This document shows, piece after piece, positions 14,366 to 23,272 of a stretch of 41,364 bases of DNA. A program made the position numbers and the translations under genes. Within the stretch, counting starts at the first letter, position 1; each line of letters opens with the position of its first letter. Source of the stretch: Syntrophaceae bacterium UBA1062 (GTDB taxonomy: Bacteria > Desulfobacterota > Desulfomonilia > UBA1062); contig DCDF01000025.1 in NCBI GenBank assembly GCA_002316295.1, positions 1 to 41,364 of the forward strand, written 5' to 3'. The notes below the pieces were generated by a model. It worked only from the letters and a program-made list of their open reading frames with translations. It had not been told where the DNA came from and did no database searches.

Positions 14366-16769
14366 CAGCCTCGCCGTCCTTGAACGCGAACAGGGGCACA
14401 AGGGGAAGAATCTCTTCCTTTGCGTCGGGGAAGGCCAGCTCGATGACCTCGCCGATGCTCTCCACGTAATGGATGGTGAGATCCTGGATGACCTCGGGCT
14501 CGATATCGCTCAGATCCTTCTCGTTCATCTTGGGCAGGATGATCTCCGTGATGCCCGCCCTTCGCGCCGCGAGGACCTTTTCCTTGATGCCCCCCACGGG
14601 CAGGATAACGCCGCGCAGGGTGATCTCCCCGGTCATGGCCAGGTTCTCGCGCACCACCTTGCCGGTCACCAGGGATATGAGCGACGTCACCAGGGTGATT
14701 CCGGCTGACGGTCCGTCCTTGGGGATCGCCCCCGCCGGGACATGGATATGGATGCCTTTTCCCTGCTGGATGGGCCGGGTCGCCCCACGGATGATGCTCA
14801 GAGCTATCCTGGCCGACTCCTTCATAACGTCGCCCATCTGGCCGGTGAGGATCATCTCGTCCTTGCCTTCCACCAGGGCCGATTCCACGAAGAGGATCTC
14901 CCCCCCGTACGGGGTCCACGCAAGCCCGGTTGCGACTCCGGGCACCCGGGTCCGATGATTCGCCTCGGGGAGATAGCGCACGGGGCCGAGAGCCTGTTCG
15001 ACAAAAGACCTGTCCACCGTGAAACTCTCTCCGCCGTTTTTTGCAACCTGGGACGCGATCACCCTCAGGCAGGAGGCTATTTCGCGTTTGAGGCTCCTTA
15101 CTCCGGACTCCCGGGTGTACGAGCGAATGATATGGTCCACGGCCTCATCTTTGAAATCGATGGCCCGACCGGCGAGCCCGTTGGCCTCGATCTCCTTGGG
15201 GATCAGGAAATGGCGGGCTATCTGCACCTTGTCCTCGTGAGTGTACCCTTCTATCTCCACGATTTCCATCCGGTCTTTCAGAGCCGGAGGAATGGTGTCG
15301 GTGATGTTGGCGGTGGTGATGAAGAACACCTGCGACAGATCATAGGGCACATTCAGATAGTGGTCCGTGAAATGGGTGTTTTGCTCCGGGTCAAGGGCCT
15401 CCAGCAGAGCGGAAGCCGGGTCTCCGTGAATGTCATGGGAGAGCTTGTCGATCTCGTCGAGCATGAAGACCGGGTTGGTGCTCTGGGCCGTCTTGATCCC
15501 GCTGATGATCCTTCCCGGCATGGCGCCGATATACGTCCTGCGGTGTCCGCGGATCTCCGCCTCGTCGCGCACGCCTCCCAGCGATATGCGTACGAACTTT
15601 CTGCCCATGGCACGGGCGATGGACTTGCCCAGCGAGGTCTTGCCCACCCCGGGGGGGCCCACGAAGCACAGGATCGGTCCCTTGAGATCGTTTTTCAGCT
15701 TCTTGACCGAGAGATATTCCAGGATCCGCTTCTTGGGCTTCTTCAGATCGAAGTGATCCTCGTTGAGAATGTCCTCAACGTTCTGGATATCCAGGTTGTC
15801 CTCGGTCTTCTCATGCCAGGGGAGGTCGAGTATCCAGTCGAGATAGGTCCGGATGGTGACATATTCGGAGGAGCCCGGCTGCATCCGGGATATGCGCTTG
15901 ATGTCCTTGTTCACCTCGCGCTGCACTTCATCCGGCATTCCTTTGGCCTCGATATCTTTCTTCAGCTCTTCGATCTCGTCCTCGCCCTGGACGTCGCCAA
16001 GCTCCTTCCGGATAGCCTTGAGCTGCTGCCTGAGGTAATACTCCCGCTGGGCGTTGTTGATCTCGCCCTTGGCCCTCTCCGATATCTTCGATGAGAGCTC
16101 CAGGATCTCGAGCTCGTCTCTGAGCGCCTCATAGAGGGCCGTGTATTTGATGTGGAAGTCGCACTCCTCCAAGATCCTCTGCTTCTTCGCCACCGGGATA
16201 GGGAGATTCGTGGTGGCTGTGCTCAGGAGGATGGAAGGGTCCTTGAGCTTGGAGAGATTCACCAGCACGGTTTCCAGGTTATGATACGAAAGCCGTGCCA
16301 GATTGTTCAGGATCTCCCGCGTGGAGTGCGCCAGGGCGAAGATTTCCTTGTCGGGCTCGAGATGTTCCGGCAGGTAGGTAACGCGCGCCTTCAGGTACGG
16401 ATCCGCCGAGACGCTTTCATCGAGCGCTACTTTCTGAATGCCGCGGATCATGATGGAGAGCTCGTTGCTCTTGGTCTGGGAGATCTTGGTGATTTTCGCC
16501 ATGCATCCGATGCGATAGAGGTTGTCCCACAGGGTGGGCTCCGCCTCTCCGCCGTCTTTCATCCCCACCGCCACGACAGGCGAGTCGCCGGCATAGAGTT
16601 CCTTGACCAAAGAGATGGATGATGGGTTCGATACGATCAGGGGAAGAAGACCCTCGGGCATCAGCACCGCGTCTTTCAGCGGCAGTATGGGGAGAATCTC
16701 GGGGTATTCCTCAGCGGCGGACGTTTTTTCTTCTGTACTGGTCTTAAAGATGCTTTTTATCCAATCCAT
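14343..16769 (-). CDS. lon: ATP-dependent protease Lon
   Basis: Cytosolic AAA+ serine protease degrading misfolded and regulatory proteins. The 808-residue protein has the N-terminal substrate-binding LON domain starting at ILPILPLKDAVLMPEGLLPL, the Walker A motif GPPGVGKTSLGKS, Walker B VFMLDEIDKL, and the protease dyad S688 (in KDGPSAG) with K731 (in GGIKEK). All are intact. It lies 35 bases downstream of the GlmU-like gene. The ATG has no close Shine-Dalgarno; TTGACT-N17-TACTGA ends six bases before it, so a weak own promoter is possible. Its 3' end overlaps hemL by 23 bases. Confidence 0.97.
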   Translation of the reverse strand: MDWIKSIFKTSTEEKTSAAEEYPEILPILPLKDAVLMPEGLLPLIVSNPSSISLVKELYAGDSPVVAVGMKDGGEAEPTLWDNLYRIGCMAKITKISQTKSNELSIMIRGIQKVALDESVSADPYLKARVTYLPEHLEPDKEIFALAHSTREILNNLARLSYHNLETVLVNLSKLKDPSILLSTATTNLPIPVAKKQRILEECDFHIKYTALYEALRDELEILELSSKISERAKGEINNAQREYYLRQQLKAIRKELGDVQGEDEIEELKKDIEAKGMPDEVQREVNKDIKRISRMQPGSSEYVTIRTYLDWILDLPWHEKTEDNLDIQNVEDILNEDHFDLKKPKKRILEYLSVKKLKNDLKGPILCFVGPPGVGKTSLGKSIARAMGRKFVRISLGGVRDEAEIRGHRRTYIGAMPGRIISGIKTAQSTNPVFMLDEIDKLSHDIHGDPASALLEALDPEQNTHFTDHYLNVPYDLSQVFFITTANITDTIPPALKDRMEIVEIEGYTHEDKVQIARHFLIPKEIEANGLAGRAIDFKDEAVDHIIRSYTRESGVRSLKREIASCLRVIASQVAKNGGESFTVDRSFVEQALGPVRYLPEANHRTRVPGVATGLAWTPYGGEILFVESALVEGKDEMILTGQMGDVMKESARIALSIIRGATRPIQQGKGIHIHVPAGAIPKDGPSAGITLVTSLISLVTGKVVRENLAMTGEITLRGVILPVGGIKEKVLAARRAGITEIILPKMNEKDLSDIEPEVIQDLTIHYVESIGEVIELAFPDAKEEILPLVPLFAFKDGEAVTPSLRA

Positions 16770-16804
16770 GTGATATCAGTAGGTTTCCTTGCCGTGTAAG
16801 TCAA

Positions 16805-17815
16805 TCAGCTCTGACGAGACCCATCGATCATTGAATGTGCGGGCAGATCCGTATCAGGGGAGATCGTGGTGTTCTCAATCATGCTGCCGTGTCTGATGAT
16901 ACTCCTGGCTCCGATACATGAGTTCCTGATCCAGGTATTTGGCATGATTCTTACGCCCGAGTCAATGGTGCATTCTCCCAGGATGTAGACATGTGGCCAT
17001 ATCTCGACATCCTGACCGATGCGGGCGAGCGGGCTGATCCACACGCTCCCGGGATCGACGAAGGTGACGCCGTCGTCCATGAAGGCCCGGTTGACCCGAT
17101 GCTGCATGACCGCCGCCGCCTCGCTGAGCTGATGTCGGGAATTGATGCCGTGGGCTTCTCGGTAGTCGGGTGCCTGATACGATGCCGCGAATCTCGCCAT
17201 GCGCACGATATCGGTCAGGTAAAACTCCTGCTTGGCGTTGTCCGGCGACAGGCGGTCTACCGCGCTTAAGAGGAACGACTTGTCGATGATATAGACCCCG
17301 GTGTTGATTTCGTCGATCTTTCTGTGCGCCTCATCTGCATCGTTATGCTCGACGATGGCCGTCACGCGGTTCTCCCAGTCGCGCACGATCCTGCCGTAGC
17401 CGGAGGGGTCGGGCATGCGGGCGGTGAGCACGCCAATGGGGGAATGCGACGCGCGGTAGGCCTCGATGAGGGATCTCAGGGAGGAATATTCGACCAGGGG
17501 CATGTCTCCGGGCAGGATGACGACATCCTTCGCATCGATTTTTTCCAGGGCGCCGCGTGCCATCAGAACCGCGTGGCCGGTCCCCAGCGGCGGGTCCTGG
17601 ACGACCTGAGCGACGGGAAACTGCTCGAGGTAAGGGCTGACAATCTCTCTACCGTGTCCGACGACGCAGACGGCGGCTGCGCCCAGTTTCATGGCGAGGC
17701 GGACGGGATACCAGATCAGCGGCAGACCGAGAATTTCATGCATCACTTTCGGTTTTGCCGATTTTAATCTCGTGCCTTTCCCTGCGGCCAGTATTATGGT
17801 ACAAATCGATTGCAT
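16805..17815 (-). CDS. GlmU-like nucleotidyltransferase with shortened hexapeptide region
   Basis: The N-terminal domain (to about residue 230) is a sugar-phosphate uridylyltransferase of GlmU type, with IILAAGKGTRLKSAKPKVMH, the QDPPLGTGHAV motif, LPGDMPL and the EINTGVY segment. It should make UDP-GlcNAc or a similar nucleotide sugar. The C-terminal part has only a few left-handed beta-helix repeats (about 80 residues) and lacks the acetyltransferase half of full GlmU; the protein is 336 residues against about 450. The second GlmU reaction must come from elsewhere, or the enzyme uses another sugar. The ATG at 17815 gives the family N-terminus; a GTG at 17833 is possible. Neither has a clear ribosome site. 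Confidence 0.85.
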   Translation of the reverse strand: MQSICTIILAAGKGTRLKSAKPKVMHEILGLPLIWYPVRLAMKLGAAAVCVVGHGREIVSPYLEQFPVAQVVQDPPLGTGHAVLMARGALEKIDAKDVVILPGDMPLVEYSSLRSLIEAYRASHSPIGVLTARMPDPSGYGRIVRDWENRVTAIVEHNDADEAHRKIDEINTGVYIIDKSFLLSAVDRLSPDNAKQEFYLTDIVRMARFAASYQAPDYREAHGINSRHQLSEAAAVMQHRVNRAFMDDGVTFVDPGSVWISPLARIGQDVEIWPHVYILGECTIDSGVRIMPNTWIRNSCIGARSIIRHGSMIENTTISPDTDLPAHSMIDGSRQS

Positions 17816-17952
17816 TGTGCTGTTTGCTATCACAACCAGGGGCTGAACGCAAGAGATGAGGATTCACGCCTTCTCTTCTCTTGTAAAATGGGTAGGTATT
17901 TGTTAAGACGGCTTTATCACACAGGGCCGCATTGAGAAAGGAGTGGGCATCT

Positions 17953-18990
17953 ATGGTCTTTGAATGGATTTTCGGGATGTTCTCCAGTGATCTTGCCATT
18001 GATCTGGGCACTGCAAACACCCTGGTATACGCCCGCGACAAGGGCATTGTTCTTTCGGAGCCCTCTGTCGTTGCAGTGAAAATGGAGCATGGCGGCGTCA
18101 ACCGGATCGTCGCCGTAGGCACAGAGGCCAAGAAGATGCTGGGACGAACGCCCGAGAATATTCAGGCCATCAGGCCCATGAAAGACGGCGTGATCGCGGA
18201 TTTCGAGGCCACCGAAGCCATGCTGAAGTATTTCATCACCAAGGTTCATCAGCGGAGGCTCGGCGTGAGGCCGCGGGTCATCATCTGCGTGCCCTCGGGG
18301 ATCACTCAGGTGGAGAAAAGGGCGGTCAAGGAATCGGCCGAGGCCGCCGGCGCGAGAGAAGTGTACATCGTCGCCGAACCGATGGCTGCCGCTATCGGAG
18401 CAGGGCTCCCGGTGACCGAGCCCATCAGCTCCATGATCGTGGACATCGGCGGCGGAACCACCGAAGTGGCGGTGATATCGCTCTCGGGCATCGTATACAC
18501 GAACAGCGTGCGCGTCGCCGGCGACAAGATCGATCAGGCCATCATGCAGTACATCAAGCGGGAGTACAATCTGCTCATCGGCGAGAGGACGGCGGAGATC
18601 ATCAAGATCATGATCGGCTCCGCCGCTTCCGACGAGGTGGAGAAAACAATTGAGGTCAAAGGCAGGGACCTGGTTGACGGCATACCGAAGATATTCACCA
18701 TCAGCTCCGAAGAGATCCGCAAGGCATGCCAGGGCCCGATCAGGACCATCATCGACGCCGTACGGGTGGCTCTCGAGCAGACGCCGCCCGAGCTGGCGGC
18801 CGATATCGTGGACAGGGGCATTGTGCTCACGGGCGGAGGGGCGCTCTACAGAAATCTCGACAGGCTTCTCAGAGAAGAGACGGGGTTGCCGGTGATCATC
18901 GCCGAGGATCCGCTCTCCACCGTGGCAAGGGGCGCAGGGAAGCTTCTCGATGATATCGATCTCTTGAGAGATGTGACAATTCCGAGTTGA
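17953..18990 (+). CDS. mreB: Rod shape-determining protein MreB
   Basis: Actin-like cytoskeletal ATPase that guides lateral wall synthesis. The 345-residue product has phosphate-1 motif DLAIDLGTANTLVY near the N-terminus, phosphate-2 motif IVDIGGGTTEVAV, and the adenosine motif GIVLTGGGALYRNLD, all intact. The ATG at 17953 follows AAAGGAG at nine bases. First gene of the elongasome operon; its TGA shares a base with the mreC ATG. Confidence 0.97.
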   Translation: MVFEWIFGMFSSDLAIDLGTANTLVYARDKGIVLSEPSVVAVKMEHGGVNRIVAVGTEAKKMLGRTPENIQAIRPMKDGVIADFEATEAMLKYFITKVHQRRLGVRPRVIICVPSGITQVEKRAVKESAEAAGAREVYIVAEPMAAAIGAGLPVTEPISSMIVDIGGGTTEVAVISLSGIVYTNSVRVAGDKIDQAIMQYIKREYNLLIGERTAEIIKIMIGSAASDEVEKTIEVKGRDLVDGIPKIFTISSEEIRKACQGPIRTIIDAVRVALEQTPPELAADIVDRGIVLTGGGALYRNLDRLLREETGLPVIIAEDPLSTVARGAGKLLDDIDLLRDVTIPS

Positions 18991-19808
18991 TGGGACGCAG
19001 TGGTTCAAGGGTTATCCTACTCATAGGTGCAGCAGCCCTGATCCTTGTTCTTCTCTCCACCGGACAGTATAGCTCATCCTCCCTCGGCATCAGTTGTGTT
19101 CGCGAGGGATACGGCATATTCGAAAAGGTCATCCGCTCGCCGTTTTCCTTTATCGCAGGCATCTGGAACCATTATATATTCCTGGTGAATACCAGCCACG
19201 AGAACGAGGCTCTCAGAAAGGAAATCGACGAACTCCGCGTCCGGAGCATGAACCTGGAGGATATCAAGAACGAGAACCAGCGGCTCAGGGCCATGCTGGA
19301 GTTCAAGGAAGCCTTTCAGGATTTCTCTCTGATCCCTGCGAGCGTGCTCTCGCAGGATATCACCCACGTTTTCAAGACCGTCCTCATCGATAAGGGCTCC
19401 CGAAGCGGGTTTGGCATCAATACGCCCATTCTCAACCCCAGCGGGGTGGTAGGCAGGGTCATAGCGGTTTCGCCCCATACCGCCCAGGTCCTGCTGATCA
19501 CCGACCCGAACAGCTCCATTCCAGCCCTCATCGAATCCTCCCGGGTCAAGGGGATCGTCAAGGGCAGGGAAGAAAGTCTGTTGAGCCTTGAGTACGTGCG
19601 AAGCACCGAGGAGGTGAACGTCGGAGACTGCGTGGTCACCTCCGGGCTGCTCGGCATGTTTCCCAAGGGGCTCAAGATAGGATATGTGCGGGAGGTCAAG
19701 AAGGATGACCGACAGATCTTTGCGAAGATCATCCTCGAGCCCTGCGTGAAGATGGAAAAGATCGAGGAGATATTCGGCATTGCTCAAACTGTGGAAGTTT
19801 CAGATTAG
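18990..19808 (+). CDS. mreC: Rod shape-determining protein MreC
   Basis: Membrane-anchored periplasmic scaffold of the elongasome. The 272-residue protein has one N-terminal membrane segment (about residues 9-24), a coiled coil around ENEALRKEIDELRVRSMNLE, then the beta-barrel domain with SRSGFGINTPILNPSGVVGR and the TDPNSSIPALIESSRVKGIV block. The ATG overlaps the mreB stop by one base; mreD starts 29 bases before its end. Full length. Confidence 0.95.
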   Translation: MGRSGSRVILLIGAAALILVLLSTGQYSSSSLGISCVREGYGIFEKVIRSPFSFIAGIWNHYIFLVNTSHENEALRKEIDELRVRSMNLEDIKNENQRLRAMLEFKEAFQDFSLIPASVLSQDITHVFKTVLIDKGSRSGFGINTPILNPSGVVGRVIAVSPHTAQVLLITDPNSSIPALIESSRVKGIVKGREESLLSLEYVRSTEEVNVGDCVVTSGLLGMFPKGLKIGYVREVKKDDRQIFAKIILEPCVKMEKIEEIFGIAQTVEVSD

Positions 19809-20271
19809 CCTGTTCGGGATACTGTTCGCGGTCATCCTTCTGGAGGTCTCCATCATTCCGGCCGCCTGGGCACCCCTGCGGGTCGATTTTTTCATCGGGA
19901 TGATCATCGGGCAGATCATCTTTGTCCCCTTTTCGCAGGGGTTCCCCTTCGTGATCCTGGGATCCCTCATTCTTCAGGCCTTTTCCGGAGCCAGACTCGG
20001 CCTCATTCCGCTGCTCTACATTTTCACGTTCATGGCCATCGAGGTGCTCAAGAACCTCATTTATCTGGAGAACGCATACATCCAGGCGTCTCTCGGAGTG
20101 CTCTTCTACTGCCTGATTGCAGCGGCCACGGCGTTTCTCACGGATTTCGCATACCTTAAGGGAATCACTGTGCCTCTCGTCGTGGGCGCTTTACTGACCG
20201 GTTTTGTAAGCCCGATGATGGCATACGTCGTCGGTCGACTCCAGATGGCATATGAATTGGAATATGAATAG
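19780..20271 (+). CDS. mreD: Rod shape-determining protein MreD
   Basis: A 163-residue protein with five to six membrane helices and few charges, matching MreD topology. The opening WKFQISLFGILFAVILLEVS and the central GFPFVILGSLILQAF stretch are consistent. The start is a TTG at 19780 inside the end of mreC; its 3' end overlaps mrdA by 20 bases. Identification leans on position between mreC and mrdA, since MreD is poorly conserved. Confidence 0.88.
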   Translation: MLKLWKFQISLFGILFAVILLEVSIIPAAWAPLRVDFFIGMIIGQIIFVPFSQGFPFVILGSLILQAFSGARLGLIPLLYIFTFMAIEVLKNLIYLENAYIQASLGVLFYCLIAAATAFLTDFAYLKGITVPLVVGALLTGFVSPMMAYVVGRLQMAYELEYE

Positions 20272-22096
20272 TACGAACAACATACCGGGTCCGCATATCG
20301 ACGACGACCTGAAGTGGAAGGCGAAGATTTTCATGGCCTTCATATTCTGTCTCTTCACTGTCCTTCTGCTGAGACTTCTGAACATGCAGGTGTTCAAGGG
20401 CTCGTACTACGAAGGCCTTGCCCGCAACAACCGGATACGGATCATCAGCATACCGGCGCAGAGGGGGCAGATCCTCGACAGGAATTTTGAAGTCCTCGCG
20501 GACAACCGGCCGGCCTACAACCTCATGGTGATGCCGGAAGACGTCTCGGATGTGTCTTCCATTGCAGGCAGGCTGGCGGAAATACTGGAATGCGAGGAAG
20601 CTGAGATCATCGAGAAGATCAAGGAGGGGAAGAAGAGACCCTACAATCCGGTGGCGCTGGCGCGGGACATCAGCTTCTACCAGATGGCCAGTATCGAAAC
20701 ACAGCTCTACACGATGCCAGGGGTATCCATCGACGCCACGAGCGAGAGGGATTACGTGCTGAAGGAGCTCAGCGCCCACGCCCTTGGTTTTCTCGGCGAG
20801 ATATCCCGGAGGCAGCTCGAGGCGTTCGGCCCCAAATCCCCGTACGCTCCGGGAGATCTCATCGGCAAATCGGGGGTGGAGAGCATCTGCGAGGAAACGC
20901 TTCGAGGGACCAAAGGGGTAAGGATCTTCGAAGTGGACGCCCTGGGAAGGAAGATACACGTGCTGGATGAGAGGGCCCCGGTCCCCGGGAAAGACGTGGT
21001 GCTCACTATTGACAAGAGGCTCCAGCTCGCCGCATGCCGGTCGCTCGGCGGGCGGGCGGGCGCGGTGGTGGCGATCGCGCCGTCTACCGGAGAGATTCTG
21101 GCCATGGTTTCCTCTCCCAGCTTCGATCCCAACTTGTTCTTGAGCCCTATGACACCGGAGACCTGGAAGGAAATTATCGAAGACCCCATGCATCCTCTCG
21201 AAAACCGGTCGATACGCGGACAGTATTCACCTGGATCCGTGTTCAAGGTGCTTATCGCAGCCCTTGCGCTGAACAGCGGTTTCGTCACACCCGACGACAA
21301 GGTGTACTGCCCGGGTTCGTACAGTCTGGGCGACAGTACATTCAAGTGCTGGCGCAAGGAAGGGCATGGGCACGTCGATCTGGCGACGGCGCTTACACAG
21401 TCATGCGACGTATATTTTTATGTCCTGGGGGAGAGGCTCGGCATCGATCGGATATCCTCGTTCTGCCAGGACATGGGGCTGGGCAGACCGACAGGCATCG
21501 AGTTCAGGGATGAGCTGGCGGGTCTTGTGCCCACCAGGGAATGGAAACAGAAACGCTTCAAGGAGCCCTGGCAGAAGGGGGAAAGCGTCATTACCGCCAT
21601 CGGACAGGGGTTCACCCTGGTGACCCCGCTGCAGATAGCCAAGGTCATGAGCGGCATCGTGAACGGCGGCAAAGTCATCACACCGCGGATACTGGCATCA
21701 ACCCAGATGACGCAGGAGAGGAATCTGAATATCCGTGAAAACGAGCTTGCAGTCATTCTGGAAGGCCTGAAGGCAGTGGTGGAAGCGGACAGAGGCACAG
21801 GCCGGGCAATCAAGGACCCGCGGTTCACCATGGGAGGAAAGACCGGAACCGTGCAGGTGGTGAGGGGATATACCTCCAAGCTTCCCGATCAGTCCGACCT
21901 GCCCTATAAGATCAGGGACCACGCCTGGTTTTTCGGGTTCTCTCCCGTGGAGAATCCCGAGATCCTCGTGGTGGCCATCGTGGAACACGGGGGCAGCGGC
22001 TCGGCGATAGCAGCCCCCGTGGTCAGGGATGTCATTCACGAATACTATGTGTCGAAAGGTGTAATCGATGAGCAGGTATGCCAGGATAACCGATAA
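20252..22096 (+). CDS. mrdA: Penicillin-binding protein 2 (elongasome transpeptidase)
   Basis: Monofunctional class B PBP, the DD-transpeptidase of lateral wall synthesis, anchored by one helix near residues 27-43 and facing the periplasm. The pedestal has RNNRIRIISIPAQRGQILDR. The catalytic serine is S329 with K332 in YSPGSVFK; the second motif is SCD in LTQSCDVYFY, and the third is KTG in GGKTGTVQVV. At 614 residues it is full length. It overlaps mreD by 20 and rodA by 29 bases. A second in-frame ATG four codons in is also possible. Confidence 0.96.
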   Translation: MNWNMNSTNNIPGPHIDDDLKWKAKIFMAFIFCLFTVLLLRLLNMQVFKGSYYEGLARNNRIRIISIPAQRGQILDRNFEVLADNRPAYNLMVMPEDVSDVSSIAGRLAEILECEEAEIIEKIKEGKKRPYNPVALARDISFYQMASIETQLYTMPGVSIDATSERDYVLKELSAHALGFLGEISRRQLEAFGPKSPYAPGDLIGKSGVESICEETLRGTKGVRIFEVDALGRKIHVLDERAPVPGKDVVLTIDKRLQLAACRSLGGRAGAVVAIAPSTGEILAMVSSPSFDPNLFLSPMTPETWKEIIEDPMHPLENRSIRGQYSPGSVFKVLIAALALNSGFVTPDDKVYCPGSYSLGDSTFKCWRKEGHGHVDLATALTQSCDVYFYVLGERLGIDRISSFCQDMGLGRPTGIEFRDELAGLVPTREWKQKRFKEPWQKGESVITAIGQGFTLVTPLQIAKVMSGIVNGGKVITPRILASTQMTQERNLNIRENELAVILEGLKAVVEADRGTGRAIKDPRFTMGGKTGTVQVVRGYTSKLPDQSDLPYKIRDHAWFFGFSPVENPEILVVAIVEHGGSGSAIAAPVVRDVIHEYYVSKGVIDEQVCQDNR

Positions 22097-23159
22097 CATC
22101 GACTGGGGGCTCATCTCCACCGTCATCGGGATAATTTTCATCGGCCTGCTCTGTCTGTACAGCTCATCGAGAGTCACCAACATCGCCATCTTCTATAAAC
22201 AACTCACCTGGATCCTGATCAGCGTGCTGGCCATGATCGTTGCTTTTATCGTGGACTATCGGGTGCTGCTGCGATCCGCCTGGCCCCTGTACATTCTTAT
22301 GGTCTCGGGGCTCATTCTGGTCCTGATCATCGGCAGGGAGATATCCGGTGCGCGGAGGTGGCTCTCGCTCGGGCCCCTTGGCATACAGCCTTCCGAGCTG
22401 GCCAAGGTCATCGTGATCATATGGCTTGCCTACTGGGGAGAACAGAAAAAGCATATCCAGGGGTATGGGATCAGAGAGCTCGTCACGCCGGCGTTATTCA
22501 TTTTCATTCCCGTGGGGCTCATCCTGATAGAGCCGGATCTCGGCACAGCCGGGATCGTAGCCCTCATTTCCTGCACGCTCCTGCTTCTTCTGGGGATAAA
22601 GAGGTCCACCTTCATCAGCCTGCTCGTGCTCGCCCTATCCGGCATGCCTTTTGTGTGGTACTCGCTCAAAGATTACCAGCGCCTGAGGATCATTTCATTT
22701 CTCGACCCTTCCCGCGATCCCCTGGGAAGCGGGTATCACGCAATGCAGTCGAAGATCGCGGTCGGTTCCGGCGGCCTGTTGGGAAAAGGATTCCTCGAAG
22801 GCACGCAGACACAGCTGAGGTTTCTGCCCGAACATCACACGGATTTCATTTTCTCCGTCGTGGCGGAGGAGTGGGGGTTCGCAGGTTCGGCTCTGCTGCT
22901 GCTTCTCTACGTCACGCTCGTGACCAAGATCATGCAGATAGGCTTCAAGGCGAAGGACCGCTTCGGCACCATGATCTGCTTCGGTATCGCTGCATACTTC
23001 ACCCTGCACCTCTTCATCAACATAGCCATGGCGATCGGGATTTTTCCGGTGGTCGGAGTGCCTCTTCCGTTCATCAGCTACGGAGGTTCCTTCATGCTCA
23101 TCAACTGGATCTGCATCGGTCTGGTTCTGAATATTTCCTGGAGAAGGTTCATCTTCTGA
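22068..23159 (+). CDS. rodA: Peptidoglycan glycosyltransferase RodA (SEDS family)
   Basis: Polytopic SEDS glycosyltransferase working with PBP2. The 363-residue protein has about ten membrane helices and the family motifs GARRWLSLGPLGIQPSELAK, GSGGLLGKGFLEGTQTQLRF with LPEHHTDFIFSV, and the terminal GVPLPFISYGGSFML. All conserved positions are present. Last gene of the operon, overlapping mrdA by 29 bases. The 113 bases downstream, before the convergent STAS-fusion gene, hold no gene that I can support. Confidence 0.96.
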   Translation: MSRYARITDNIDWGLISTVIGIIFIGLLCLYSSSRVTNIAIFYKQLTWILISVLAMIVAFIVDYRVLLRSAWPLYILMVSGLILVLIIGREISGARRWLSLGPLGIQPSELAKVIVIIWLAYWGEQKKHIQGYGIRELVTPALFIFIPVGLILIEPDLGTAGIVALISCTLLLLLGIKRSTFISLLVLALSGMPFVWYSLKDYQRLRIISFLDPSRDPLGSGYHAMQSKIAVGSGGLLGKGFLEGTQTQLRFLPEHHTDFIFSVVAEEWGFAGSALLLLLYVTLVTKIMQIGFKAKDRFGTMICFGIAAYFTLHLFINIAMAIGIFPVVGVPLPFISYGGSFMLINWICIGLVLNISWRRFIF

Positions 23160-23272
23160 CCCGGATCGGGACAGGAGCCTGTACGGAGATGAAGACCCTT
23201 GCCGGGCCCGCACCGATCAGATGGTCGCCCTTGCCTGCTTCAGTGATGGATCCGTGCGCTTTTACAGGGGTG

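Noticed and set aside
14742..16094. Long open frame of 450 codons on the plus strand
   Set aside because: Antisense to lon; composition follows the codon bias of lon and no domain is visible.
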